DNA of 54,584 bases from Saccoglossus kowalevskii (Eukaryota; Hemichordata; Enteropneusta; Harrimaniidae), in assembly GCF_000003605.2 (NCBI RefSeq), contig NW_003149765.1, positions 314,117 through 368,700 on the forward strand, written 5' to 3'. Shown piece by piece: positions 38,101 to 51,900 of the stretch. Both the position numbers and the translations under genes were made by a program. The notes beneath the pieces are model-generated. The model ran no database searches, was not told the DNA's origin, and saw only the letters and a program-made list of their open reading frames with translations. Numbering within the stretch: position 1 is the stretch's first letter; each line of letters starts with the position of its first letter.

Positions 38101-41100
38101 TTAGTTGACACTATCACGTTTTTGATGAGCTTCGTCGTTGGGTCCAACATGTATCACGACGCCTGGGCCGCCAAGTCCAAGATTATTCTTCTCTATTGCG
38201 TTCACGTTGCCATTGGTTTCAAACATTTGATCTTCTTCTGAAACTACGCCTTTTTCAATCATGTAACGATTAATCAACTCCTTGGTCAACTACGGAAAAA
38301 GTTGATTGAAATATTGATTCAATATTTTGTTTAATATTAATTTTGGTAATTATGATGCCATGTTGTATGTACATACGGCATGTATTTCAATTTTAGAGAT
38401 ACACTATGGTACCTGTTGTTGACTCTCGCTGATAATGGGGCTTGTAATGCTCTTTTTGCATTCTTTATATTTTCAACCGCGACTGTTATGATCGAGTTGG
38501 CATCCAATAAGAGCGTATCTTATTAAAACAACGCATACTTTTATGCTTGTGGAAGTCCGATTCATTTGTTGATTCCCGGTGTTAAGTGTGGTAAGTAGGC
38601 AGATACTAGTACATGTAGTTACAAAGACGAAACAAATGGAATAGTGTCTATCCCTAAACCATATTATGAACTATCCGTTGTCACACATAAGGATTTTCAA
38701 CTAACGCGTGATAGTAAGTGTACATGTTTCTTACCTTTGTGTAGCTTAATGAAAGGATATCCTTCCCCAATGTATTGTCCTACAATAAAGCAATCACTCA
38801 CTGTATCACCATCGATTTGTTTTATATGAGCACAAAACAACGCCTCTTTGTATAGCACGATCCAAGCCATCATGGTTTGTGTCGATATTTTATAGGTAGA
38901 GTTACTACCTTACATTACTTTACACGTGGTTATTATGGAGACATAGAGGTGTGGCTATGGCGTAATGAAATCAATATTTAATACTCACCTCAGTTCGTGG
39001 TGCAAGACAGCCTGTAGAGTTTTGTCTGTAGCATAACTTCCTGGCAATGTACATTAACCAAGTAACTGATGGAATGACATTGAAGAATGGAGGCAACACA
39101 GGACCGTCAAAATGCTCCAACCACATTTTAGTACGAACATATTTCCACTCGATGTCGATGTTTTCCTGAATTTGTGAACAAAAATATAATAAAAGTAGAT
39201 TTTTAAGATAACATTATGTGAATATTGTTACATAAAATGTAAATAAAGCGGGGGAGTCTTCACCTGCTCATGCGTCAGATGGCCATAGCGTGTCATTGTT
39301 TCAAAACAAGCGTTTACCCATAAGCATTTGCGTTTTTAGCGTGTGTTGTTATCATGATCGCTTGGGACTCAATTTCCGCGCGTGCGCAGGTGACGACCCG
39401 CCCGCTTTAACCTAATTCACTACACGTCGCGCCATGTCGAGTTCGATACGGATCACTTATCCAGCAAATAACGCGTGTAGACGCCGTTATGCACTGCACG
39501 ACTCGGGACACGCCCCGATCCATATCAACTGATTTCGACACGTCCAGTTGCGGCGAGTCTACGACAACAAATATACTGTTTCACTTGAGATCTACTCATA
39601 GATGCGGCGAGATTTCTATGTGTGCGATAGTTGACTCCTGCTTCCAACGAATCGCGGTATTTTTATCGGATGAACGCAAATCAACACGGAGATTATATGA
39701 TTGTGGCGATACCATATTCAGTGCCACATGTATATTCAGTGCCACATGTACATTCAGTGCCACGTGTACATTCAGTGCCACATGTACATTCAGAGATGAC
39801 ATATTCACGATTGTCATTTTTTACAATTTTTATCTGTTTGCAAGTTGTTTATGTTTGGGTTATTTATTTAATAATTTAACTCATCTACTTGCGCTATCCA
39901 CGTTTCAGCGGCATATGGTTTACATCATGATATCTATATAAACATAATTGTTATTGACATTGTACATTGCTGTAACTTGCTGTAGTGTGTAACCTAGATC
40001 AGGGTTGCTATACGCAAAGATCAGATTGATACTTGAGTTCAAAATCAATTTATTCGATCTGTTTTGTCTGGGCCTTTATGTAATGTGCAAAATCTCGTAG
40101 CGAACGGAAACTCGCCTACTGCCGACACAAGCATTCCATTTAAAAAAAAAAAAAAAAGCATGCCACAGGGGGCGCCCTATACCGATTTGCTAATGCATTT
40201 CTAAATATTGAGAGTTGAAAGGAGTATTGGCCACTTTTTCAACACTTTTTCGAAATTTGTTTTTCATCAAGCAAAAATACGTGTTTCTTCAAATTTGGAT
40301 ATTCATCGCATAGCACCCAGAAATTTTTTTTATGTTCTCTTGTTGGCTTTTTCAGACATCGCGTTTGCAACGGAATTTAAAACATAAAAAATGTTTACTG
40401 CCGGAGCACGTAGTCGTAACAGTAATTTATATCGTTTATCGTATTGTTTGAATTCATTAGATCGTGCGTAAATACACAATTCAAATTAAGTATTTCCAAA
40501 ACATACCATTTTTGTTTAAGTCAGACTCGATACGTACCCTTAATCTGGCATATGTATCTGACATCATGGCGATGCATACATTGACCAATATAATGATGAG
40601 CGAAACTCCAAAGAATAAATACATGACCACGCCAATGCCAGCAATCATAATGGAGGCATCGTGTACGTCATAGCTATCGCCATCTGAGTCAGTTACATTG
40701 TAAATAACGTTGACGTACAAGCTACTTGTTGGGTCCGATGTGAACAGTGTGTTCAGTAATGCGGAAATGGCCGTGAAGAACCTGTGATAAAATTAAACAC
40801 AGACAATTTATTAATTACATTATATTTGACACATAAGCCACAGTAAATATACAAGTAAACTAAACAAAATTAGAGTTAAAAGGGATTCCAGAATAAAGGC
40901 GTTTATACTCACGCATTAAAATCGCCAGTACCATCAAGTTCAGCATAGAGGTAGTAAAATCCGAATGCAAACGACACCACCGTGAAAAAACAGATACACA
41001 GAAAGCGAATGACGTCACCATTCATGGCTACAACCAACAGCAATAAAGGTCCGAGAAATGTACTCAGGTAGAAAAATCTTATGAATCGAAGGCATGCTAG

Positions 41101-44100
41101 AACTAGAGAAATTGCCGCGATCGAATCAAAGAAGATCCTGACCATGACGTTGACGTGCACGAAATTGTCCGTTATATGCAGTGTATTGTCCACTAGAAAC
41201 GGGACAAATATGGATAGATCCATCCAGTTTCTCACGTCGCTAAAATAGTCTCTTGGGCCGAGCCTGTACAACTGGCTGAGTCCGGCCATTAAAAAAGCAC
41301 AAGCGAAAATCAGCAGCCAAACTATCAATGTTTTGTCGGCCGCAGTCAACTCGACGGTAGGATCGTGCGCCATTGTTATGTCCACTATTAACACAATCAG
41401 CAGAAACATCATGTAGGAGTACAGGTGGGACAGGAATTTTCCTTTGGGGTTGTCTAATATCCGGGATAGTGGGGCGCATGGTGCTATTATGTAGACAAGG
41501 ACTAACAAAGGCATCAGTATCATATAGACTATGAAAGAGTAAACGGCGTACAGCAGAGTCCAAAACAGCCCGTTGCGTGTATGCCATTTTGGTTGTCCAT
41601 GCAGCCAGTCTTTCTTTACCTCCTTTTGACACTTCCAATTAGCAACAAACTGCAAAAAACAAACACATAGACAAACACAATATTTCATACGTTTGTTGTA
41701 CATACTAATGGGAACCATAACCTCGACGTAAAATTTGAAATTATAAAAGAATGGAATTGCGTTGAACATGCCTCTTTTTGGCGACTTTTGACTGCTCTTT
41801 TCAACTGGTGGAATCCGTGAAGGCCTCCTGGTCCTCGCTCTAAACTACCGCCCTTGCCGCTCAATATAATAAGTACTTCTTTCGATGTATCACAGCAGTT
41901 AACGAGGGCAGCAATATATTGCCGTACCTGGCGTTGTAGCTCCATGTACAAAGACTGAAAGGTGGAATACAACGAATACACTTGAATTAGTTATTTTCCA
42001 GCGCCTCGAGAAAATAAATATACAATATAATAATGATATACTCGTATAGTAGTTACTAGTATGTGTAACACCATACACACGTGACTTGCATTGTATGTGC
42101 TCGTGTTCATGCTGTCATGTAACCACGTGTAAGTAAACATGTATCACCAATGCGGTAGTTACCTGCGAAGTGTCCTCGATTTCTCTAGCATGTGTCATAG
42201 CACAGAGTTCATCTGATAGATCCATCGCAGATACAAACGGGTCATCGTGGGCAAGGCTCATGTAAGCTGGACTCGAGAGGGCGCTATAACGATGAAACCT
42301 CATGTTATCGATTTCTACACATTCAGACTCTCCTGCCAAACACAATAATGTTATGTTGGAATCGATCAGACAACTGAGATTACCCGACGTTGCATGGTTG
42401 TGTAAAGTAAATATATAGTGCGATATGAGCAATGAATAATTATTTTGTGAAAATAACAATACTCCAAATACCATCACATTACTTTGACAACAGTTTTGGG
42501 GAGACACGCTTGAAATTCATCGTAAATACATGTATATGAATTTGATATTTTGTGCCATAATGGTGTGCACATTGAAACTTGAAACGTGCTTCTTGTATAT
42601 ATCTGCCGCCAATTGGGAAGATCATTTAATATCTTTGAAACTAGTGCACATAAATGAGGATTTATATTTCATTTTCAGTTGATTCTCAGGCTGTTTAAAA
42701 CAGCCTTAATTATCATTTTTACCAATATATACGCAATAAATGATTTGTAAATAAAAACAACACATTCCCACGCAAACACAATTGTGCCTTACCATTCGGT
42801 ATATGTGGTTTATCGAGTGGTGTTGCTCCATTGTCTAACAATAACTTCACGAGTTGAAAATTGTTGTTTTCTGCCGCAAGCTGCAGTGCGGATACAACTG
42901 TTCGTTTTCGTCTACCACTGCAGTTGACGTTCACGTTTTCACTCTGTAAGATACGAACAGAAAAAGTGTTAGATATTTAAAAAAAAACGATCAAAAAATT
43001 AGCCAGGACAAATAACTGTTACTAGTGCACGGTGAAAATGAAACGGGTAATAATGGCATGGAAAGTAATTAAATTAACAATAATGGCATGGAAAGTAATT
43101 AAACTAACAATAATGGCATGGAAAATACTAGTAATGACATAGTAATAATGGCATGGAAAATAATGACATAGTAATAATGGCATGGAAAGTAATTAAATTA
43201 ACAATAATGGCATGAACAATAATGACATAGTAATAATGGCATGGAAAATAATGACATAGGTAATAATGGGATGGAAAATAAAGACATAGTAATAATGGCA
43301 TGGAAAATTATGACATAGGTAATAATGGCTTGGAAAATAATGACATGCGTAATAATGGCATGGAAAATAATGACATAGTAATAAGGGGATGGAAAATAAT
43401 TACGTAGTAATAATGGGATGGAAAATAATGACAAAAGTAATAATGGGATGGAAAATAATGACATGCGTAATAATGGGATGGAAAATAATGACATATAGGT
43501 AATAATGTCATGGAAAATAATGGCATGCGTAATAATGGCATGGAAAATAATGACATAGTAATAATGGCATGGAAAATAATGACATAGGTAATAATGGGAT
43601 GGAAAATAAAGACATAGTAATAATGGGATGGAAAATTATGACATAGGTAATAATGGCTTGGAAAATAATGACATGCGTAATAATGGCATGGAAAATAAGG
43701 ACATAGTAATAAGGGGGTGGAAAATAATTACGTAGTAATAATGGGATGGAAAATAATGACAAAGTTAATAATGGGATGGAAAATAATGGCATGCGTAATA
43801 ATGGCATGGAAAATAATGACATAGTAATAATGGCATGGAAAATAATGACATAGGTAATAATGGCATAGAAAATAATGACATGCGTAATAATGACATGGAT
43901 AATAATGACATAGTAATAATGGAATGGAAAATAATGACATAGATTATAATGGCATGGAAAATAATGACATAGGTAATAATGGCATAGATAATAATGACAT
44001 AGTAATAATGGCATGGAAAATAATGACATAGTAATAATGGCATAGAAAATAATGACATAGTTAATAATGGCATGGAAAATAATGACATAGTAATAATGGC

Positions 44101-46501
44101 ATGGGAAATAATGAAATAGTAATAATGGGATGGAAAATAATGACATAGGTAATAATGGGATGGAAAATAATGACATAGTAATAATGGCATAGAAAATAAT
44201 GACATAGGTAATAATGGCATGGAAAATAATGACATAGGTAATAATGGCATGGAAAATAATGACATAGTAATAATGGCATAGAAAATAATTACATAGGTTA
44301 TAATGGCATGGAAAATGATGACATAGATAATAATGGCATGGAAAATATTGACATAGTAATAATGGCATAGAAAATAGTGACATAGGAAATAATGGCATAG
44401 AAAATAATGACATAGTAATAATGGCATAGAAAATAGTGACATAGGAAATAATGGCATGGAAAATAATGACATAGTAATAATGGCATAGGAGTCGCAAAAT
44501 GAGCTAAAACAAATTTGTCCTTATTGTTATAATATTCCACAACCGGAAACAAATATACAACAACAAGTTGTCATTATTATATTTACATTACAAACATAAT
44601 ATAACGACGGACTTGTGATATTTTAATTTTGACCTCGGGCTGATAACAAAATGGTTCACACCAGGTTGGTTCGACGGTAGGTTCACTGCCGCTAGATGGC
44701 GCTAATTATAATTGTCGCGTTCGATAAAGGGCTTCTGCGACGTATACAAAGAGTGTAATATACAATGCTTGTTTACAGGCCCGTTAGCGCGATGCGTGAC
44801 GATAGAAATATACTTTCACGAGTTGGCATTAATATTTACGAGCGTAAGACCCCTCTGTAATAGGAGACGTTGCAGTGCTGGTGGCTGGGTGGTACATACA
44901 CAACCGTACTGAGCCCGAATCGTACAACTAAGCGAGTAGAAATTTGAACACTCTGTGCATACCTTGAATATATATGGCTACGTTCATTCAAAGCATTCTT
45001 CCATCAAATACAAACATAATAGTTGTATACAACTGTTATTCAGATGTCCATGCCAATAAACTAGTCGTGTCGTTTGCCTACAGTGGTATTGTAAATTGGT
45101 GAAAAGAAACGTGTATACAATTCAATATCCTCCTGGGATCGAGTTGTTCCTTCTTTTATTTGTTAATCGTGATGTTGACAGCGAGTGGTGGACGGCAATA
45201 ATTACTACAATCATTCTACCTAACTAGTGTAATGCTGCTCTGAGCTTGGTGACACCATTTCTTCACTTCAAAGTTTATAACAAACATTTCAGAAATCCAG
45301 TTCTCGTTTGCAGTTGCGAAGCTTCTGTTCTCGTTTGTACCTGTTCTACTCGCCACATACGCATTAGGTTACTGATTGTGTAGACACGTTCATTCGCGTG
45401 TTCACTGAATATACAATGCCTGTGAATGGTATGCATTGTTTCATAAAATCGTTGCATGTTTCAAATTCAAAGAGGAAAAATAAAAACAATTCCAATAAAA
45501 GAATCTGACACCCACTTTGAAAGAATTGGATGCATGTAAGAAATCTAGCCGTATATCATATGTTACAAACTATACACGTGATCAATGCCACAGTCGATGC
45601 CACGGACCACGCTGCGTGAATATGACGTGTTTTCTAGCAATTGAAATGTCAGGTTGTTAGCGAGTGAAGTTCCACTGGAGTCTACGTTGATACATTCATA
45701 CAATTACTCGTTCCCTTCCAATACACCTGTATGTGCAATGAATACGCTCCTGCTTGATCTATTCAACGCACGACAAAGATCGCCTTATGAGAAGTGATTG
45801 CAAACTATTGTTGTCAATACCCAAGTTATTTAATCGCCACCTTGTCGCCATGGTTACAAGAGTTACACGTGAAAATACATGTAACAACACATCATATTTA
45901 TTTTTGACTACAATGTTTACACAATAGCTCAGGGCACAGTTGGGATGGATAGAATGTGTTTGAGGCAATGTATTAATAGATTCGTACGTAATACAGTAGA
46001 CGCCATAGGTGAACTGAAGCCCACAGTCCCCCATAAAACCATGGAAGTATAAAGAGATAAACTGACCTTGGTGACGTAAAGCAAAGACACTAGTGTCTTT
46101 GCGTAAACCCCCGTCTTTACACTGACCTACCGGTTTAGACTTATGTCGAGAGAAATCACTACAACATACAGAATTTAGTATTACTGACGACACACTATGG
46201 CGAGTTTTTCAATGTACATAATAATTTAAAAGTGTTCACGAATTATGATACTTAAGTAACAAAGACAATCCTATAACCGCTATATGATTACCAATGCATG
46301 ACTGACTTTCAAGTTGTACACTAAAGTTAAACAAGCCCGTAAAGAAGTACCAACCTGTATAAGCGAACAAACCCCTTCAAAGTCCCCATCTTCCACTAGT
46401 TGTAAGAACTCGCTTTCTTGCGTCGAGTTAGTAGACTGCTCTTTAATGCTGGGGGTCTCGTCGTTGAGAGAAAACTCCGAGACTTCAATTACTCGCGACA
46501 T
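38101..46501 (-). CDS. TRPC-like cation channel, compact form (gene D), complete, nine exons
   Basis: Exons, in transcript order: 46355-46501, 42793-42943, 42163-42332, 41772-41954, 40913-41649, 40538-40781, 38989-39165, 38735-38779 and 38101-38289. They join in frame to 680 aa. Exon 4 ends GAG|GCATGT, a GC donor at the position where gene A has GAG|GTAAAA. The ankyrin remnant (ALQLAAENNNF), Trp_II segment (SALSSPAYMSL and HDDPF), S1-S6, TRP box EWKYVR from 550 and PPFFNVIPS are present. It differs from its paralogs in three ways. The pore filter region reads LFT at 475-477 instead of IFG. The calcium-site Glu is Gly340, while Gln343, Asn358 and Asp361 remain. The extracellular segment after the pore helix is five residues longer than in A and C. 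Exon 8 is only 15 codons and was placed by the LSLSYTK match to the other genes, so it is the least certain exon. Intron 1 (3.4 kb) carries a large minisatellite. Confidence 0.85.
39716..39792. repeat. 18-bp tandem repeat, four copies, intron 6 of gene D
   Basis: The unit is ATTCAGTGCCACATGTAC with one or two changes per copy. Because 18 is divisible by three it keeps frames open on both strands (FSATCT repeats), but no other coding sign is present. Confidence 0.85.
43047..44491. repeat. 1.4-kb minisatellite, unit 29-30 bp, about 50 copies, intron 1 of gene D
   Basis: The consensus unit is GTAATAATGGCATGGAAAAT followed by AATGACATA, often with an extra G. Variants (GGGATGG, GGCTTGG, CATGCG) recur in blocks, which suggests higher-order duplication: a run near 43241-43450 is repeated near 43560-43800. 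The array keeps long frames open on the minus strand (up to 329 codons of MSLFSMPLL-like repeats), which are artefacts of a unit close to a multiple of three. Confidence 0.95.
46081..46102. repeat. Perfect 22-bp palindrome in intron 1 of gene D
   Basis: GCAAAGACACTAGTGTCTTT followed by GC reads the same on both strands. It lies about 250 bp downstream of exon 1 of gene D. No known site was recognised; it may be an insertion scar or a protein-binding dyad. Confidence 0.8.
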
Positions 46502-47340
46502 ACTCACCACTCAAACGAGCGACGGCAACTAAACTTACTTCGTTTCAACGATGCAACAAAAGCAAACGTTATCACCAGTAAACAATGAGCCTCCTACTGT
46601 CGTAGTACACCCTAACGTCTAATTCAGTCTTTAGACGGCGAGGAAGTAGAATAAAGACCCCTTCAGGGCCAAACCAATTAATATATGTGGGGATATTGCT
46701 GTCAGAGGTCATTGCTATAAACTGGTGACCGTTGTTTTTCGCTAGTATGAACCTTTCGTGACAGGAATCTTTGCACCAGCTAATTCTAATATATGGATAA
46801 AAGACAGGTAAATGAAAACAAAAACAGACTGAGAAGGTGGCGGTTTATTATTTTGTCAGTCGTTTTATTCACTACCGTGTTTGTGGTTAGCCGGCATCAA
46901 ATAAACGCGACATTCGTCTTCAACTGAGACGCATTTTACCCGCTACGCCGCTACATTTAGATTAAACCGCGGCTCCTAGTATATAAAAGAAATAAGACTG
47001 CCGGATTTGAGTATACAAATGGCCGGAGCTCAAGAGTGCGTGGCACATTCGTGGTGCCCCGCAAAATCACTCTTTTTACAGAATCAAAATGAGCGGAGTA
47101 TGGTAATTTTTATTTTACACACAACCATGAATATATAAGGGATGTAAATGTGACGTTAGTTCACAATTTGCGTGAGATTTCGGCGTAATTGTCGCCTAAA
47201 AACGACAAGAAAGCATATATCAAGCAGTCGTCCATGTTTTTCCAGAAAAACTGTCAATCATGGGTCTATGCACAATCAAAAATGGTACCCGAGCTGTTTG
47301 GTCAAACTCTAGATGTAAGTAAGGTGCCAATAATTTGCTA

Positions 47341-47490
47341 GTTCACACGGCAGCATTCTATCGGAGCCGAACTTGAACTACTGCTCCTCTCATGGATTAA
47401 GATTAATGGTCGTGGGCCGAACGAGAGCCGAGATCTGCCAAAGTTCAATTCAGTTCGACCGAAGCCGATCGGAACAGCGCCGCCAAATAC
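47341..47490. mobile_element. MITE copy 4, forward orientation
   Basis: It begins GTTCACACGGCAGCATTCTA and continues TCGGAGCCGAAC. It ends GGAACAGCGCCGCCAAATAC. It aligns end to end, inverted, with 19788-19953. Confidence 0.7.
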
Positions 47491-47991
47491 TTTGTATGAA
47501 AATAGGACGAATGAAAATGATTTTGGTGTGGTGCTTGTGTTATTGTTTGTTTACATGGCACGATGCTGTTGGGCTGGGTGAAAAAGGAACAATTAGTCTG
47601 AGACAATCACTGGTGTACGCTGAAATACGCTAATTGTGTAACAGCCTATTACAGTTATTGTCAAGCAAAATTACCATCTTGTAATTGTTCAACTGTTGTC
47701 AGCCCAATCCTAGTAAGAACATGTCGCCGTACCGTTGCCGGTGTTTCTTTAAAAGGTTTCTGCAATCATTTCCTTTGGATTTTTTCAGCCGTTCTTTCAT
47801 GTTTTTGTGGCATAATTTTGCACGCCATTTTTCTGTTCCCCTTTGAGCTTTCAGTGTATCGCAGTAGTTCTTTAATCTGTCAAATAGGTATTAGGGCGCT
47901 TATCTCTTCGTCAAACCAAAGGATACGCGAAATTACAAACGATGTTGTCTCCGCCATAATTGAAATGAAAGATTACTTGAAGAAGACGACT

Positions 47992-48146
47992 GAGGGCGTG
48001 ATTCCGGCCCAATAGTTTGACCCTGATGTGTATACACGGTCGGAGCCATGTCGGGGCTCAACACTATCTGAGTTCAACCCTGAGGATTTATTGGAGCCAA
48101 ACGTCGCTCGAGCCGTAGGGTTCCAATAAAATGCTGTCGTGTAAAC
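47992..48146. mobile_element. MITE copy 5, reverse orientation
   Basis: It runs from TGAGGGCGTGATTCCGG to ATGCTGTCGTGTAAAC. The reverse complement GTTTACACGACAGCATTTTA matches the start of copy 4, and the other end matches the GAGGGCGTGATTT end of copy 2. This links the two subgroups. Confidence 0.65.
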
Positions 48147-48962
48147 GTAGCAAATGTAAGCGATCAGTTCTAAACTATGTCTGATCATAGACACTATACC
48201 TTTCTAAAGTTTATGGTCCGACAATTTAGTGGGGAATAGACAAATATGAGTTGGTCACTATGCAAATAAATCGTTGTAAAGGTTACATGTGTTGACGTTT
48301 TATTGAACATAGCTTTTATAGTATGTAAACATAAACAAAAAAAAGAAAACAAATCCGATGTTTGTGCAACAACTAGCGGTTGCAAGAATCGTACGCGCCC
48401 AGCTGAGGGCGCAACTTATATGGCATTGGTTGCATTGTCGATTAACTTTCTCACGGCATGTGTTCAAGAATTAATGTTATTTTTCTTTCTTTCTTTTTTT
48501 TTCTTTTTTTTGTGGGCATTGAACAAGCACTTTTAATAGAGAAAAGACAATTAAATGCGACGAGTATGGTTATTTCATATTTACGTTGGATTGGGTTGGA
48601 TAACATATCGTTGTACTTTAGAACATGTACTGCGTTACCTGGAGTGTGGCAACATAAATGATAGTGCTTGTATGTCGGTTGGTTTCGTTTGATGAGTTAA
48701 TTCAATTACACCAAAATATGGATCAATATGATGTTGTTGTTTTTTGTAGTTAATTACAAACTGAAATAGGGTTTCTTTAAAATGTTGACAATTTACCCAA
48801 CCAGTGCATTTGATGGCAACAACATATGGTTTGATGAAGAATCTGTATGATTTTAATTAAAGGCTCAACGTGACGTCCTCGTGGTACAGTGGTTCTCACT
48901 GTTGTTCTCAGTGTTGTGAGATTGAGAGCTGTCTCTTCCATGGTGATACGTTCTACCATGAA

Positions 48963-48981
48963 GGTATAAACTGTTTATACC
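48963..48981. repeat. 19-bp near-perfect dyad
   Basis: GGTATAAACTGTTTATACC has perfect 9-bp arms around a single base. Function unknown. Confidence 0.6.
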
Positions 48982-51900
48982 TCCACGGTAATACGTAACC
49001 TGTTTGCCATCCTTGTATCGTTGAACTACGATTCCACGGCGATGACCAGTAAAATATGCACGCATGCTTAGGGTGCTGGCATGAAGATAACCACGGTAAA
49101 CAATAAGCAAACTGCACGACGTTTCTATTTCACTCCCCGGTCCAAGTAAATGGAATGATGACATCACAGATTACTGACTAACGACTTAAAAGCTACCACT
49201 GATGCGTAGCAATAGTGAAGATACTAAATTTGAGGCGATGCATAGTTTCGTGAAATGTCCTTTCTAAACATGGTTAGAAAGCGACACATCAAAAAGTCAA
49301 GTTGAATTCATCGTTGGGCGTCTACTAACTATATATTAAAGTTTCTGCAACGGACCGTATGGCACTACGTATATTCATCGCGATACAAAACCGGAACAGA
49401 AAAAATTGAAGCTAGTTGTTGAATTGTTGACACATATTTATAGCGATGAGGACATAGATAAATATAAACCCAGTACCCAGTACAGGTGTCCGTCTCTATG
49501 ATAGTCAAACATGCCAAAAGAAATCGCCGGTGTAATGGCAATATTTTCGTTATTCCTACGTTTTACCCACGGGTAACGACTGTTTTTTTGTAAACTTTGT
49601 TACACACACACACACTCACTGAATCTCAACCGTACACATAGGACGTGATATCAGCGTTTCAGAATGATTAGTTCTATTTTACTATAAATAAGCGGGCATG
49701 TATTCGACGTAAATCAAAATCCCGTGTCATGAATTGCTGAAAGAAAAATCGTATACTACTAGTAATAGCATTGTTTGTTTTTCTCAAGACAGGAAACTAT
49801 ATTCATGACATCACACGTATAATAGGTTATGCATGACCACACCATAGCAGCCCGTATGCGGAGAAAGCAAGGCGTGAACATTTCCGAGTCGGCGAGTGCT
49901 GAAATACTCTCATTTCAGTCCTCTACGTGCCTCGTTTATCTACTCAAATTGGGAGTTGGTTGTAGATGGGAATCAGAACGAATCACCACTGGTAGAATTC
50001 AACAACAATACTCGGTTGCGTAGATCATTGTTTGTTCAAAGCGCCCTCAACGCCAATTGTTGGGGTCCAGTTTTCAACAGGCTGCACTCAGAATCCAGGC
50101 GAGTACCCCTCAGAAAGTGACACGATTATTGCAGTGTCAAACAAGCTTATAGAGAACATGTTTTGGTATGAAATAATTATTTAAGTGCTAGCGGCAATAT
50201 TTCTGTATTTCTAAAGACAAGAAAAGTTATTTGTAAATTGGATAACTTCTTTCTAATATAATATAATAAATCAACTAGATTCAACAACCAGTGAAGTGTC
50301 CCAAACAAAATATTACAAAGACGTACTTTAGATGTGATGCATTGGAGATGAGCACGTTTGGTTTGGGGTATTTATATTCTCCACTGTGTTTGTCACTGGA
50401 GGGCTTAGCATAACAGTTACTTACAAACAAGCGATTTAAAAACAAACTTTATGAGGTATCTAATGCTATTACGACTGTGTGTTTTTTCATCCACGTTTTC
50501 TCGATTGCTCCCAGAACCAGAACAATGTATACGATAGGACAACATAGATAGTAACTCGTACTCAAAGTTTAATATAACAAAAGAAAATGAAACACTAGAA
50601 CGAGCGGGAGTAAACAATGGACATGCTAACAATGCAAATTCTTTATTTAAAATCTTAAAAAAATCACCAGGTCATGTAAAGTGCTGAAATTTGTAAATAA
50701 TATTCCATCAACAAATCACAATGCGGTGGGGGTACTCACCTGGGTTTTGAGTGAAGGAGCTCCTTTTTGCTCAAAACTAGAGCTTGTCACCAATTAAAAT
50801 TGGCCTAGCATGGTTGACAATTCTCAAAACAATAGCAGTAACCCGGGAGTACTCCAGTGTGAAGTACACATAACATATCTAAAACATGAATAATACAAAA
50901 CATAACAGCTGTATCTTAATACTAGCAATGGAAAAGTGGCAGAAATACTTTTCAATGCAGCTGATGTCTACTGTCGAAATACTTACAGCTGAGTTCAGTT
51001 AGTGTTCGAAACTACAGATTTACTGATTATAAAATGAATCAATCGTCCCCCGTGCTGTTCGAATGCGCTGTTCCGTATACATTATTTCAATAACTTACCT
51101 AATCAGTCGTTGAGTCACTCGTCAGGAAGCCTCCTAATGTCATCGCTAGAGGTCGCTCTACAAGCAAATGTCATCGTAAAGTGAAATAGAATTAGTTATT
51201 ACTAGTTTTACAGGAATGTTTTAGCATACTTATTGCCCCAGGGGTCATTCGCCACATGTCACAACACTGATTCCAAAGTGCCATACAATTAATAGAGGAG
51301 CCATTAATGTAAATGTAACATTTGTAAATTTCGGAATAACCATTGTGCAAACTGGGAGGTCAACTTAGAAAATACATGAGCTGTTTATATTCACTCTGAG
51401 AAAAAGTCAAGTTAATAACAATATTATCCTATCTTTAAGTATTTCTTCTGTGATTCAATGATTTGCATGTGAATAATGTTTAAATGTTATTAGTTTCAAT
51501 GCAATTGTGTGAATTATAAACCAAATATGTCACTTCTCGAAATTGGAGCTTCATGACCACAGCTACAATTAGCAAACTATTTGACTAATTTCACCAACCT
51601 CTCAATTCTTGACGCAAGTGGTCTATATGTAATACGACCGATAAATAGTATCCGATCAATGTAAACAGTATTTCTTAGAAAGAAAAAGTTTTGTATCACC
51701 AGTGTTCTAATGATGATACAATGAAAATTACATAGCTGAATCCTCAAACGGTTGATTTTTTTTTAATCAAAAAGAATAATTTTTACATCCATTTTATAGA
51801 CATTTCAGCAATTACTTCATGATTTATTATCACTGAATCTCACAAAGACTGCAGAAGCTGCAAATTATCATGTAATCATCATTTTATCCTTGTCTGATGT

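Noticed and set aside
39489-39941. 150-codon plus-strand frame
   Set aside because: It contains an 18-bp tandem repeat that keeps it open, lies in intron 6 of gene D on the other strand, and has no recognisable domain.
43198-44497. Minus-strand frames of up to 329 codons rich in MSLFSMPLL-like repeats
   Set aside because: They are produced by a 29-30 bp minisatellite inside intron 1 of gene D. The frames shift whenever a 29-bp unit occurs, and several overlapping frames are equally open.
45759-46193. 144-codon minus-strand frame
   Set aside because: It lies in intron 1 of gene D, with no motif, no homology among the paralogs, and the palindrome at 46081 inside it.
48777-49167. Two overlapping minus-strand frames with Thr- and Arg-rich peptides
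   Set aside because: Neither has a known motif or splice context, and the region includes a short dyad. Chance frames are more likely.
49829-50120. Two overlapping plus-strand frames upstream of the Shisa-like gene
   Set aside because: No domain recognised, neither frame is clearly better, and no splice partners were found.
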